DNA of 64,000 nt from JBFGFX01 sp965232455 (GCA_965232455.1 OZ246981.1:4650001-4714000), one strand, 5' to 3'; counted from the first letter of the stretch, positions 33,336 through 44,400 are shown. Notes: generated from the sequence alone by a model not told the origin. A program made the numbers and translations.

Positions 33336-34115
33336 ATGACCAAACGGACAAATTCGATGGCTCGCGGCTTTGGAACGGCGCCGATCCTGTCGAAAGTAAA
33401 CTCCGACAACACCGGAGCCGAGTTGGACGTGCATCCCGGCAAGCTGCGCCTGCTTGCGCCGGGCAGCGAAGCAATGCAGTTCGCTGTGGACGAGATCTGC
33501 CTGGACACGCTGCCGGCCGCCGAGGCGGAGCGGGTCGCCAACGCACCGCCGGCTCGGCGGATCCAGTTCGCCGCCGGCCGCGCCGCCGCCCGCGGTGCTT
33601 TGCGGAAACTCGGGAAGAACGTTGCGACGATACCGGTCGGATCGATGCGTGAACCCCTTTGGCCTGCGGACACCGTGGGCAGCATCACCCACACCGATCG
33701 CTGCGCGGTGGCCTGGGTCGCTCGGCGCACCGACTATGCCGGACTCGGTGTCGACGTGGAGCGGGTCAAGCGCTTGCCGGACCGGGCGTGGTCGTTGATC
33801 CTGAGCCCGTACGAACTGTTCTGGACGAAGAGCTGGGCTGACCGGCAGCTTGCGGCAACCGCGTTGTTCAGCGTGAAAGAGAGTATTTACAAAGCCGTGT
33901 TCCCGACCGTGCGTCGTTTCGTCGACTTCGACGAAGTCGAGCTGGCGTTCGATCGGCGGGGTGATCGACTGATCGCGCACCCGGCAACCCGGCTGTCGGC
34001 CGAACTGGACGGAATGCAATTGCACGCCGACTTCACGATCAACGGGGAGTCCGTTACGTCCTGGGCCGCGTTGGTCGCCGCGGAGTCCGATTCGCGGCAT
34101 CGAATGTATCCATGA
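33336..34115 (+). CDS. Sfp/EntD-type 4'-phosphopantetheinyl transferase
   Basis: A 259-residue enzyme that would transfer the phosphopantetheine arm of CoA to carrier-protein serines. The EntD-like fold shows RRIQFAAGRAAARGAL, SITHTDRCAVAWVA, GLGVDVE (residues 138-142, Mg-binding Asp/Glu) and FSVKESIYKAVFP (Lys181-Glu-Ser motif). AGGAAG precedes ATG 33336. No carrier protein, NRPS or PKS gene lies in the window, so the partner is elsewhere. Control by the same operator as the secretion genes is unexpected for a general PPTase and suggests a pathway-specific one. Confidence 0.88.
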   Translation: MTKRTNSMARGFGTAPILSKVNSDNTGAELDVHPGKLRLLAPGSEAMQFAVDEICLDTLPAAEAERVANAPPARRIQFAAGRAAARGALRKLGKNVATIPVGSMREPLWPADTVGSITHTDRCAVAWVARRTDYAGLGVDVERVKRLPDRAWSLILSPYELFWTKSWADRQLAATALFSVKESIYKAVFPTVRRFVDFDEVELAFDRRGDRLIAHPATRLSAELDGMQLHADFTINGESVTSWAALVAAESDSRHRMYP

Positions 34116-34252
34116 CACCTTATATATAGACGTCGATCTGGACTGGGATGGCGATGCCGGGTTCGTCGGAACCCCGCGCCGCGGCGGGTCATCGTCAGTC
34201 TCCGACACCGGTGGTATTTCCGGTCCCTGCAAACCAATCTCTGTTTCTGTCG

Positions 34253-35275
34253 TCAGACTGCCGTGTACCCGCCGTCGATGGGGATGACCTGGCCGTTCAG
34301 CATGCCCGACGCCGGCGACGCCAGATACAAGACGAGGTCGGCCACCTCGATCGGCTTGCCGAAGCGACGCAGCGGGATTCGCTGCTTGACGGGGTCGCCC
34401 TTCGCCGGGTCGCTCCAGACCTGCATACCCATGTCGGTCATCACGACCGTCGGCGCGATGGCGTTGACGCAGACGTTGTGCGGCCCCCATTCGTTGGCCA
34501 TCACCTTGGTCAGCGAGTTGAGGCCGCCTTTCGACGCGCAGTACGCGGCGTGCGCATGCGAACCCACGAGCCCCGAAATCGACGTGACGTTGATGATCCT
34601 GCCCCATTCGCGTTCGATCATGCCGGGGGCGATCGTCTGGGCGAGCAGGAACGGGGCCCGCAGGTTGATCGCCTGCGTCGCTTCCCAGTGTTTGAGGGAG
34701 GACGAGACCAGCTCCTCGACAAAGACGACGCCCGCGTTGTTGACCAGTACGTCGACGGCGCCGAACCGGTCGAGTGCGCTGTGGGCGGCGGCGCGGGTGG
34801 CCTCGACGGACAGGAAATCCGCCACCGTGAGATGGCAGCGCCGGCCGAGTCCGCGTACGGTCGCCGCCGTCTTTTCCAGGCCGCCACGGTCGCGCCCGAC
34901 CAATGCCAGATCCGCCCCCGCCTCCGCCAGCACCGCGGCGATAGCCGCACCCAGGCCGCGCGAGGCGCCGGTGACCATCGCGGTCCTGCCGTCGAGCGCA
35001 AAGCGGTCCCGGATCGTGGACATCGTCGATATGCCGCCGGATTCCATACCCGCGGGCCGATTGGCGCAGACCCGGTGTTCGAGCACGGCAAGCTGCATCT
35101 GCTCCAGTTTCCCCGCTTGCTCGAGCGGGTCGTAAACGAGCTGCGGTCCGCCCATGACGGAATCCTGCAGAATCTGCTCCACCGGCCCGAACGAACGTTC
35201 GTCGTTGATGGAATGACACTCTACCGCGGGTTCCGCCGCGGGCGACTTTAGGGTTTTGGTTAGCTGACTTTTCAT
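34253..35275 (-). CDS. SDR-family oxidoreductase with DsbA-stalk-like N-terminal extension
   Basis: The C-terminal 255 residues are a classical short-chain dehydrogenase/reductase: NAD(P) motif TGASRGLGAA, NNAGVV, catalytic Ser in INVTSISG and Tyr-Lys in YCASK, and the C-terminal GQVIPIDGGYTAV. The nearest common group is 3-oxoacyl/gluconate 5-dehydrogenase-like. The first 84 residues are not SDR: VEQILQDSVMGGPQLVYDPL resembles VEQIVRDYLMREPQLIYDAI of the DsbA-like protein at 16857. The SDR alone could begin at ATG 35023. Either the stalk has been fused to the enzyme or a decayed stalk gene lies in frame before it. Neither candidate start has a good ribosome binding site. The gene follows the LVIVD gene at 35452 on the same strand. 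Confidence 0.8.
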   Translation of the reverse strand: MKSQLTKTLKSPAAEPAVECHSINDERSFGPVEQILQDSVMGGPQLVYDPLEQAGKLEQMQLAVLEHRVCANRPAGMESGGISTMSTIRDRFALDGRTAMVTGASRGLGAAIAAVLAEAGADLALVGRDRGGLEKTAATVRGLGRRCHLTVADFLSVEATRAAAHSALDRFGAVDVLVNNAGVVFVEELVSSSLKHWEATQAINLRAPFLLAQTIAPGMIEREWGRIINVTSISGLVGSHAHAAYCASKGGLNSLTKVMANEWGPHNVCVNAIAPTVVMTDMGMQVWSDPAKGDPVKQRIPLRRFGKPIEVADLVLYLASPASGMLNGQVIPIDGGYTAV

Positions 35276-35451
35276 TTGATTTACTCGTGTGTGTTTGTTT
35301 GCAACGACGCTCGTTGCCCGTCCCGGGCGCATCGGTAGATACCCGCCCCGCCTTTCCTGCGGGTCACTGTCGTAGCTCTGGTACCAGCTGCGTCGTTGTC
35401 GATAGGTCTTTTTAAGAAAACAATCCGTAACGGAGCACTATCCCGTATCCG

Positions 35452-38214
35452 TCAGGGCTGGCCGTCAATACGAATCGTAGTAAGGTCGATCAGTTGCAGC
35501 CCGGACTCGTCGGCCACGTAGGCATAGCCGCCCTCGATCGTCACGCCCCGGGCGTCCCCCGGTGTGTCCACGCGCCCGACAATCGCAGGGTTTGCCGGAT
35601 CGCGAACGTCCACTATCCGAAGCCCGGCCTCGCCGTCGGCCAAGTAGGCATAAACGCCGGCAACCGCCACGGCACGAGCCTGTCCCGGCGTGTCCACGTG
35701 CCCGACGATCGCCGGACGGGCCGGATCGCTCACGTCCACGACCTGGAGCCCGCCTTCCGATCTGTCGGCGACATAGGCGTAGCCGCCCGCGACCGCCACG
35801 CTATTGGCGTCCCCCGGCGTGATCACGCTGCCGACAATCGTCGGATTGGCCGGATCGCTGACGTCCACCACCCGAAGCCCGCCGTTGTCTCCGGCCGCGA
35901 CGTCCACACGGTCCGTCACATAAGCGTAGTCGCCCGCGACCGCCACGCCATGGGCGTTCCCCGGCGTGACCACGCTGCCGACGATCAGCGGATAGGCCGG
36001 GTCGTACACGTTCACCACCTGAAGCCCGGCGTCCCGGTCCGCCACATAGGCATAACCATCGACGATCGTCACGCCCTCGAGCGATCCCGCCGTGGTTGCG
36101 CCGACAGGTATCGGCTTGCCCGGATCGCTCACGTTCAACACCTGAAGCCCGTCGTCGTGGGCCACGTAGGCGTAGCCGTCCGCAATCGTCACAGCCCCGG
36201 CCGCGCCCGGCGTGGCCACGCTGCCGGTCAGCAACGGGTTGGCCGGATCGCGCACGTCCACCACCTGAAGCCCGAAGTCCTCATCCGCCACATAGGCGTA
36301 GCCGCCCGCGACCGCCACGTCCCGCGCCCATCCCAGCGAATCCACGCCGGCGATCGGGCCGGCTTGAACGGCCGGGCCGACCGCGTCGAGTTCCACCACC
36401 TGAAGCCCGGCGTAGTCGTCCGCCACGTAGGCATAGCCGCCCGCGACCGTTACGCCCTGCGCCCGCCCCGGCGTGTCCGCGCCGCGGATCAACACCGGGT
36501 TGAGCGGATCGCTGACGTCCACCACCTGAAGCCCGACAAAGTCGGCCAGATAGGCGCGACCGCCGGCGATTGTCACACTCTCGGGCGACCCGGGCAGGTC
36601 TACGCCCGCGACCACCGCGGGGCTGGCCGGATCGTTCACGTCCACCACCAGAAGTCCGGCGTCCTCGTCCGCCACATAGGCATAGCCGCCCGCGACCGTC
36701 ACGTCGAACGCCCATCCCGGCGTATCCACGGCGCCGACCGGCACCGGGGTAGTCGGATCGCTGACGTTCACCACCTTGAGCCCGGCTCCGGCCGTCACAT
36801 AGGCATACTCGCCGGCGACGGTTACAGCACCAGTCTGGCCGAACAGGGTCACGCGGCCGGCAATCGCCGGGCTGGTCGGATCGCCGACGTCGACCACCCG
36901 AAGCCCGTCGCCGTTGGCCACGTAGACGTAACCGCCGGCGATCGTGAGACCGTAAGCCGTCCCCTGCATGCCCAGGGAGGCGGCGATCGTCGGGTTGGCC
37001 GGATCGCTGACGTCCACCACCGTCAGATCGCCAAAGTCAGCCACATAGGCGTAGCCAGCGGCGATCGCCACGTCTTCAGCCCACCCCGACGTGGCCACGC
37101 TGCCGACCGTCATCGGGTTGGCCGGATCGCTGATGTCCACCACCCGAAGTCCGGCGTCCTCGTCCGCCACGTAGGCGTAACCGCCGGCGACGACCACTGC
37201 GTTGGCCTCCGGCGTGTCCAGGTTGCCGACGATCGGGTCGCGTTGCAGAACGGTGATCGAAAAGGCCGGCAACGAGGCCTCACCGCCGTAGCCGTCGGTG
37301 ACGGCAATGACGATGTCTGCGTCCGTACCGACGTCGGTATCCGACGGCGTCCCGGACAGGTTGCCTGTGGCGCTGTCGAAGACGGCCCAGGACGGTAAGT
37401 GGGTGACGCTGAACGTCAGCGTATCGCCGTCCGCATCGCTTGCGGTCGGCTCGAACAGATAAGGCTCGGTTGCTCCGACGGTCGTGGCCGGATCGCCAGA
37501 GATCACGGGGTCGGCGTTGGCCCGTTCGACCGTGATCGAAAACGCGGGCAGGGACGCCGTGCCGCCTGCGCCGTCGCTGACGGCAATGACGATGTTTCCG
37601 TGCACACCGATGTCTGCTGCCGACGGGGTCCCGGACAAAGCGCCCGTAGTGCTGTCAAAGCTGGCCCAGCCCGGCGCGTTAGTGGCGTTAAACGTCAGCG
37701 CATCGCCGTCCGCATCGCTTGCGGTCGGCGCGAAGGTATAGGGCTGACCGGATTCGACGGTCGTGACCGGGTTTCCCGCGATTACGGGATCGGCGTTTAT
37801 CGGGTCGACGGTCGTTGACGTCACCGTGATCGAGAAGCCCGGCAGCGAATCGGTGCCGCCGACACCGTCGCTGACGACAATGACAATGTTGTCGTAGGTC
37901 GCGACGTCCCTGTCCGCCGGCGTCCCCGACAAGGTGCCCGTGGCGGTGTCGAAGCCGGCCCAGGACGGTGTGTTGTAGGCGGTGAACGTCAGCACGTCCC
38001 CGTCCGCGTCGCTCGCGGTCGGCACGAACGTATAGAGCTGACCGGCGTCGACGGTCGTGACCGGGTCTCCGGTAATCACGGGGGCGGTGTTCGGGGGATC
38101 GACCGGCTCGATACCGTTGACACCCGGACCGTCGCCGCCGCACGCGGACAGCGTGGCCACCAAGAGCATAGCGAGGGCTCGCAAATGGTGTTTTTTGAGA
38201 CTGCTTTTAGTCAT
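35452..38214 (-). CDS. Ig-like (He_PIG/Cadg) plus LVIVD-propeller lipoprotein, 3 Ig repeats
   Basis: A 920-residue lipoprotein (lipobox LSAC in MLLVATLSAC). Three N-terminal Ig/cadherin-like repeats of about 95 residues (ITGDPVTTVDAGQLYTFVPT, SDADGDVLTF, GTLSGTP, NIVIVVSDGVGG) are followed by about 590 residues of LVIVD repeats, 42-45 residues each (GGYAYVADEDAGLRVVDISDPANP, shortened here to its pattern GYAYVAD, LxVVDVxDP). LVIVD repeats form beta-propellers, here perhaps two rings. It is presumably an outer-surface binding protein. It starts 12 bases after the stop of the next LVIVD gene upstream, so they are one operon. Confidence 0.88.
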   Translation of the reverse strand: MTKSSLKKHHLRALAMLLVATLSACGGDGPGVNGIEPVDPPNTAPVITGDPVTTVDAGQLYTFVPTASDADGDVLTFTAYNTPSWAGFDTATGTLSGTPADRDVATYDNIVIVVSDGVGGTDSLPGFSITVTSTTVDPINADPVIAGNPVTTVESGQPYTFAPTASDADGDALTFNATNAPGWASFDSTTGALSGTPSAADIGVHGNIVIAVSDGAGGTASLPAFSITVERANADPVISGDPATTVGATEPYLFEPTASDADGDTLTFSVTHLPSWAVFDSATGNLSGTPSDTDVGTDADIVIAVTDGYGGEASLPAFSITVLQRDPIVGNLDTPEANAVVVAGGYAYVADEDAGLRVVDISDPANPMTVGSVATSGWAEDVAIAAGYAYVADFGDLTVVDVSDPANPTIAASLGMQGTAYGLTIAGGYVYVANGDGLRVVDVGDPTSPAIAGRVTLFGQTGAVTVAGEYAYVTAGAGLKVVNVSDPTTPVPVGAVDTPGWAFDVTVAGGYAYVADEDAGLLVVDVNDPASPAVVAGVDLPGSPESVTIAGGRAYLADFVGLQVVDVSDPLNPVLIRGADTPGRAQGVTVAGGYAYVADDYAGLQVVELDAVGPAVQAGPIAGVDSLGWARDVAVAGGYAYVADEDFGLQVVDVRDPANPLLTGSVATPGAAGAVTIADGYAYVAHDDGLQVLNVSDPGKPIPVGATTAGSLEGVTIVDGYAYVADRDAGLQVVNVYDPAYPLIVGSVVTPGNAHGVAVAGDYAYVTDRVDVAAGDNGGLRVVDVSDPANPTIVGSVITPGDANSVAVAGGYAYVADRSEGGLQVVDVSDPARPAIVGHVDTPGQARAVAVAGVYAYLADGEAGLRIVDVRDPANPAIVGRVDTPGDARGVTIEGGYAYVADESGLQLIDLTTIRIDGQP

Positions 38215-38226
38215 GTTTTGTCTCGC

Positions 38227-41200
38227 TTAACGCTGGCTGTTGACCGGAAGTGCATTGAGATCGATCACGTGAAGCCCGGACCCGGCGTCGGTCACGTAGG
38301 CGTAACCGCCGACGACCGCCACGTCCACGATCGATCCCGGTGCGTCAACGCCGGCAACCAGCACCGGGTTGGCCGGATCGCTGACGTCCACCACCCGAAG
38401 TCCGGACGGGCCGTCAGCCACATAGGCGTAAACGCCCGCGATCGCCACGGCACGGGCGTCTCCCGGTGTGTCCACGCTGCCGACGAGCACCGGGTTGGTC
38501 GGATTGCCCACGTCCACTACCCACAGCCCACCTTCTTCTTTGTCGGCCACGTAGGCGTAGCCGTCCGCAACCGCGACGCCCCGGGGGTCGTCAAACGTCT
38601 CCACGCTGCCGACGATCACCGGCCTGACCGGGCTGCCGACGTAAATGACCCGGAGCCCGCCTTCGGCGTCCGCCACGTAGGCAAAATCGCCGGCGACGGC
38701 CACGTCACGAGCCACGTTTGGTGTGTCGACGCTGCCGGCGATCACCGGGGTTGTCGGATCCGTCGCGTCGACCACCTGGAGCCCGGAACGTCCGTCGGTC
38801 ACATAGGCGTAGCCGCCCGCAACCGCGATGCCCCGGGCGTCGCCCGGCGTGCCCACGCCACCGACAATCACCGGGGCGGTCGGATCGCTCACGTCGACCA
38901 CTTGCAGCCCGCCGCCGTTGGCCACGTACGCATAAGCATCGACGATCGCCACATCGTCCGCCCATGCCGTCGTGGCCACGCTGCCGCTCGGCATCGGGTT
39001 GGCCGGATCGCGCACGTCCACCACCCGGAGCCCGCCCTTGGAGCCATCCGCTACATAGGCGTAGCCGTTCGCGGCCGCGACGCCCCGCGCCCATCCCGGC
39101 GTATCCACGCCGGCGATCGGGCCGGCCTGATCGGCCGGCTCGATCGCATCGAGCGCCACGACCTGCAGCCCGGCATAGTCGTCCGCGACGTAGGCGTAGC
39201 CGTTCGCAATCGCCACGCCTCGCGCCTGCCCCGGCGTGTCCGCGCTGCCGGTCAGTACCGGGTTGAGCGGATCGCTGACGTCCAGAACCTTGAGCCCGAC
39301 AAAGTCGGCCACATAGGCGCGGTCGCCGACAACGGTCACGCTCTCGGCCCGCCCCGGCAGTGCCACGCTTGCGACGATCGCCGGGCTGGTCGGGTTGCCG
39401 ACGTCCACCAGATGGAGGTCGGCGCCCTCATCCACGACATAGGCATAGCCGTCCGCGACCGTCACGTCATAGGCCCACCCCGGCGTGTCGGCGCTGGCGG
39501 CCACCGCCGGGTTGAGCGGATCGCGCACGTCCACTACCTGAAGGCCGCCACTCCCGTCCGCGACATAGGCATAGCCGCCGCCGACGGCCACGTCATGGGG
39601 CAGCTGCGGCGTGTCTGCGCCTGCGACGATCACCGGATTGGTCGGATCGCTCACATCCACCACGTGCAGCGGGCCGTAGGGGGCGGCCACGTAGGCGTAA
39701 CCGCCTGCGACCGCTACCCCGAACGCCACGGTCAGCCCCGTGTCCGCGTGACCGACAATCGCAGGGTTGGCCGGATCGTTCACGTCCACGACCTGAAGGC
39801 CCGACACGCCGTCCGTCACGTAGGCATAGCCATCGGCGACCGCCACGCCAATCGCGTTCCCCGGCGTGTCGACGCTGCCCACGATCACCGGGTTGGCCGG
39901 ATCGCTCAGGTCGAGCACCTGGAGCCCGGCTGTGTTGGCCACTACGTAGGCGTAACCGTTGGCGACCACTACGTCCTGAGCGTCATCCGGCAGGTCCACG
40001 TTGCCGACGATCGGATCTCGTTGCTCGACGGTGATCGAAAACGCCGGCAGGGACGCCGTGCCGCCAACGCCGTCGCTGACGGCAATGACGATGTTTTCGT
40101 ACGCACCGACGTCGCTGTCCGAGGGTGTGCCGGACAAGGTGCCGGTGGCGCCGTCAAAACCGGCCCAGCTCGGCAAGTGAGTAACGGTGAAGGTCAGCGT
40201 GTCGTCGTCCGGGTCGCTTGCCGTCGGCGCGAAAGTATAGAGCTGACCCGCTTCGACGGTCGTGGCCGGGTTTCCCGCGATCACGGGGCCGGCGTTGGCT
40301 TGCTCGACGGTGATCGAAAAGGGCGGCAGGGAATCGGTACCGCCGCGGCCGTCGTCAACGGCAATGGCAATACCGGCGTACATACCGACGTCAGTAGCCG
40401 AGGATGTCCCCGACAGGGTGCCGGTGGCGCCGTCAAAGGCGGTCCACGACGGCGCGTTGGTGACGGTAAACGTCAGCGCGTCACCGTCCGCATCGCTTGC
40501 GGTCGGCGCGAACGTATAGGGCTGACCGGCTTCGATGGTCGTGACCGGGTTTCCCGCGATCACGGGGTCGGTGTTTACGGGGTCGGCGTTCGTTGATGCC
40601 ACCGTTATCGAAAACGGCGGCAGGGAAGCCGTACCGCCGCGGCTGTCGCCAACGGCAACGACAATGTTTTCATACGTGCCGACATGCGCTTCCGACGGCG
40701 TTCCGGACAGGCTGCCGGTGGCGCTGTCAAAGTTGGCCCAGGCCGGCGCGTTGTCGACCGTGAACGTCAACGTGTCGCCGTCCGCATCGCTTGCCGTCGG
40801 CGCAAATGTATAGGGCTGACCGGCTTCGACGGTCGTCGCCGGATTTCCATCGATCACGGGATCGGTGTTTACGGGGTCGACGTTCGTCGGTGTCACCGTT
40901 ATCGAAAACGGCGGCAAGGAATCCGTACCGCCGCCGCCGTCGCTGACGGCAATGACAATGTTGTCGTACGCCGCGACGTCGGTGTCCGCGGGCGTCCCGG
41001 ACAAGGTGCCCGTGCCGGTGTCGAAGCCGGCCCATGATGGCGTGTTGTAGGCGGTAAACGTCAATACGTCCCCGTCCGCGTCGCTTGCGGTCGGCGCGAA
41101 CGTGTAGGGCTGCCCGGCGTCGACGGCCGTGACCGGGCTTCCGGTAATCACGGGAGCGGTGTTCGGGGGATCGACCGGATCGGAGTCGCTGCCCCTCCAG

Positions 41201-41268
41201 CTGTCGTCGCCGCACGCGGACAGCGTGGCCACGAAGAAGATAGCGGCGGCTCGCAAATACGTGTTCAT
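38227..41268 (-). CDS. Ig-like plus LVIVD-propeller lipoprotein, 4 Ig repeats
   Basis: A 1013-residue paralog of the gene at 35452: lipobox LSAC (MNTYLRAAAIFFVATLSAC), four Ig-like repeats of about 95-100 residues, then about 590 residues of LVIVD units (GYAYVAD, LQVVDVxDPxNP). The propeller part has the same length and order of marker units, for instance the diverged RAYVADFVGLKVLDV and DDYAGLQVVALDAI units, while the Ig part differs by one repeat. GAGG lies seven bases before ATG 41268. The upstream gene on the strand is the second repeat lipoprotein (41404), 135 bases away, so 45138 to 34253 may form one long transcript. Confidence 0.88.
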   Translation of the reverse strand: MNTYLRAAAIFFVATLSACGDDSWRGSDSDPVDPPNTAPVITGSPVTAVDAGQPYTFAPTASDADGDVLTFTAYNTPSWAGFDTGTGTLSGTPADTDVAAYDNIVIAVSDGGGGTDSLPPFSITVTPTNVDPVNTDPVIDGNPATTVEAGQPYTFAPTASDADGDTLTFTVDNAPAWANFDSATGSLSGTPSEAHVGTYENIVVAVGDSRGGTASLPPFSITVASTNADPVNTDPVIAGNPVTTIEAGQPYTFAPTASDADGDALTFTVTNAPSWTAFDGATGTLSGTSSATDVGMYAGIAIAVDDGRGGTDSLPPFSITVEQANAGPVIAGNPATTVEAGQLYTFAPTASDPDDDTLTFTVTHLPSWAGFDGATGTLSGTPSDSDVGAYENIVIAVSDGVGGTASLPAFSITVEQRDPIVGNVDLPDDAQDVVVANGYAYVVANTAGLQVLDLSDPANPVIVGSVDTPGNAIGVAVADGYAYVTDGVSGLQVVDVNDPANPAIVGHADTGLTVAFGVAVAGGYAYVAAPYGPLHVVDVSDPTNPVIVAGADTPQLPHDVAVGGGYAYVADGSGGLQVVDVRDPLNPAVAASADTPGWAYDVTVADGYAYVVDEGADLHLVDVGNPTSPAIVASVALPGRAESVTVVGDRAYVADFVGLKVLDVSDPLNPVLTGSADTPGQARGVAIANGYAYVADDYAGLQVVALDAIEPADQAGPIAGVDTPGWARGVAAANGYAYVADGSKGGLRVVDVRDPANPMPSGSVATTAWADDVAIVDAYAYVANGGGLQVVDVSDPTAPVIVGGVGTPGDARGIAVAGGYAYVTDGRSGLQVVDATDPTTPVIAGSVDTPNVARDVAVAGDFAYVADAEGGLRVIYVGSPVRPVIVGSVETFDDPRGVAVADGYAYVADKEEGGLWVVDVGNPTNPVLVGSVDTPGDARAVAIAGVYAYVADGPSGLRVVDVSDPANPVLVAGVDAPGSIVDVAVVGGYAYVTDAGSGLHVIDLNALPVNSQR

Positions 41269-41403
41269 GTCATTGCCTCGTTTCATGACGGGCTACACCG
41301 ATCGGGGAACCCCCGTCGGTTCGTGATTCATCAGACTGCCGGCAACGATCGGCTGAAGACCGCGGAGAGCTGCTGCTCCCCGCAGCCTGACGGATCTCGC
41401 CGG

Positions 41404-44400
41404 TTAAAACCTGCGGACGGCGCGGACGTAGTGGTATGCCTCTTTCTGCTCACCAACGTCCACGAGGCCGTTGCCGCCGACGTCCAGCGACCACGCGCGG
41501 TTGACGTAGTAGTAGAAGAAGAAAAAACAGGACGCGTCGCACGGAACATCGATGTCTTCGGTGGACGCCCAATAGAACGATGCGTTTGGAGCGTCGCGGA
41601 ATTCGCCGACATTGTCCGGTGCGCCGTCGTTGTCGTAGTCGGCCAGGTAGAGGTTGCCGTACATCTCGCGCAGCGTGTCCGACGCGGGCAGGAACCAGTC
41701 GTCAAACAGGACACCGGTGGCGCTACTGAAAATGCTCAGGCTGACGGCCCGCTGCGCGGCATAGTAGATCGGCTCGCTGTCGAATCTCCCGTCGACCTGC
41801 GGTCCTGCATTCTGGTCCGCGATGAAGTCCAGGGTGTTGTCGTACCCGGTGCCGAGTGCCGTGCGGTTCGATCCCGGTATTGCAATTCCCCTCGTGGCCG
41901 CAGGTCCGGAGCCGAGTTGGTACGGTCCCCAGACGTGCCGCGAATCGTGACGTGCCGGCGCCGCCTCCAGGTAGGTCCAGATCGTGTTGCCGGCGCCGTC
42001 CATCCCGTAGGTACCGTCGTCGATGTAGAAGATCAGCCCGCCGCCGGGGCCGGTATCGCCGGCCTCGTACTTTCGGGTGAACCTCAACGCATAGCTGCCG
42101 GCGGTGCCCGAATTGACCTCGACCTTCAGATAGATCCGCTCGTCGACCGTTGCAATGATGCGCTGCGCGTTGGCTGCGTAGCCGTTATCGACGGTCGCGA
42201 AGAAGGTGCTTGCGAGATCGCCGCGGTAGGCGGTGACGCGGACGTCGCCGCCGTAGGTGAAGCTGCCGTCGGCGCTGTCGTCCCAGGCGAGCTCGTACTC
42301 GCTGCCGGCGGTTGCGTCGAAGTAGTACCAGTCGGTGTTGTCCGTCGACGTGGCAAGGTCACCCTCTGTCCAGCGGTCGATCCACCGGGCGTACAGCGTG
42401 ATATCGCCGGTGACGGCCGCGTTGAAGTCGTACGCCGCGGTCAGCCCGGGGTCGCTGTACCAGCCGGCAAAGTCCGCCCCGGCCAGGACCGGCGGCGCGG
42501 CGGGCTCGGCCGCGGCGTCGCCTTCGATGATTCGCTGGTTCCCGACCTGGTTCGACGCGGCATTGCCGTCGTTGTCGTCGAAGCTCACAGTGTAGGCGGG
42601 GTCGTACGCTCTTAACGACCCGATCGTCAGGTCGGCGGTGACCGGCGCGTTGAAGTCAAACGGTGTAATCTCGGATTCGCGCAGATCTATCCACTGGATA
42701 AAGTAGAGTGTATCGCCGGAGATGTCTGTACCGTCGGGGAGCGGCCCGGGATCGAAGGCGCTGGCGCCCGCGAACACGGTCTGCGGCGGATAGATGCCGC
42801 CCTGGAAGCTCACGGTGTAGCTGACGCTCAAAGAAACCCATCGGGCGTATAGCGTGATGTCCGCGGTAATTGCGGTGTCGAAGTCGTAAGCCCGGGTGAG
42901 CGCCGGGTCGCTGTACCAGCCAGCAAATTCGAACTCGGCCCTCACGGGCTGTGTGGGCGGGACGGCCGTATCGCCGACCGCAACGGTCTGGCTCGGAACC
43001 TGGGTCGTGCCGTTGCCGTCGTTGTCGTCGAAGCTCACGGTGTAGCTGGCACCGAGCGCGGACGGCGTGGCCGTCAACGTTCCGGCTTGCACCCAGTCGG
43101 CATAGAAACCGACGTCGCCGTTACTGTTTATTGTGTACACGTCGCCGGGCATGTAGCGGGTGCCGCCGAAGCCTGCATCCGTGTACCAGCCGTCGAACAC
43201 GTAACCGTCGCGGACCGGCACGGCGGTGCTGATCGTGAACGACGCGTCGTTTTCGACGTAGCTGCCGTTTTGCGGCAGGTTGTTCGATTCGCCGGAGGCA
43301 TCGGAATACGAAATGCCGAATATCTGCAGCCAGCGGGCGTACAGCGTCACGTCGGATGCCGGCATGTCGAAGGTGGTCGAACCGCTGGCGTCATACGCCG
43401 TGCCGCCGCCTCCCGCCGCGGTGTTCCAGCCGCCGAAGCTGTAGCCGCTGCGCGCGAGGTTGCCGTCGTTGGCGCTGACCGTGGCCGGTTCGCCGGCGGC
43501 ATAGCTGTTGCCGTCGACCGGTACGGTGCCGGTGTCGTTCGAGTTGCCGTCGTAGGTGACGGTGTATAGCGGTAGCCACTGCGCGTAGAGCGTCGTGTCG
43601 TCCGCGATCGTGAAGCTGCCCGCATAGGCCGTGCCCTGGCCGTCGGCCTGGCCGTTCCAGCCGGTGAAGCGGTAGCCGCTGACGGTCATGCCGTTGTCGC
43701 CGGCGACCGTGACCGAATCGCCGACGTCGTAGGACGTGGCGTCGATCGGTGCCGAGCCGCTGTTTAACGTGGCATTGGTGGGCAGGTTGGCGTCGTAGGT
43801 CACATACAGCGCGACCACCCACTGGGCGTAGAGGGTCACGTCCGCGGTGCCGATGACCAGCGAAGCCCCGGGGGCATAAGTGCCTCCGGTACCGTCCGGC
43901 AACGTGTTCCAGCCGGTGAAGTCGTAGTCGGCGCGCACCGGGACAGTGGTGCTTATCGACACCGTCGCGCCCTGGTAATAGGCGTTGTCGTCCCTTGGCA
44001 CACCGATCGTTTCGTCGGCCACGTTGTCCTGGTAGGTAAGCAAGTAGACGGGGACGTCGGTCCACTGTGCATACAGGAACACGTCCGCGGATCCCATCGT
44101 CAGCGTTCCGCTGGCCGCGTACGCCATCCCGCTGCCGTCGCGCGCGGTGTTCCAGCCGGCAAAGGTATAGCCGGCTCGTTCCGGGATGCTGCTGCTCAGG
44201 GCCACCACCGATCCCGCGATATAACCCGTGCCTGCCGTCGGCACGCCGATCAGCTCGCCGTCGACGTTGTCGTCGTAGACGATCGCGTAGGTGGTTCCGG
44301 TGGTCCACTGCGCGTACAGGGTCACGTCGGCCGACGCCATGATCAGTGTGCCGCCGGCCGCGTAGACGATGCCGGTGCCGTCGGGCGCCGTGTTCCAGCC

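Noticed and set aside
35494..40596. Long plus-strand frames with repeating HxxRHVGVAARDRH-type translation
   Set aside because: They mirror the LVIVD repeats on the reverse strand, where signal peptide, lipobox and known repeat motifs are clear. The apparent repeat proteins are shadows.
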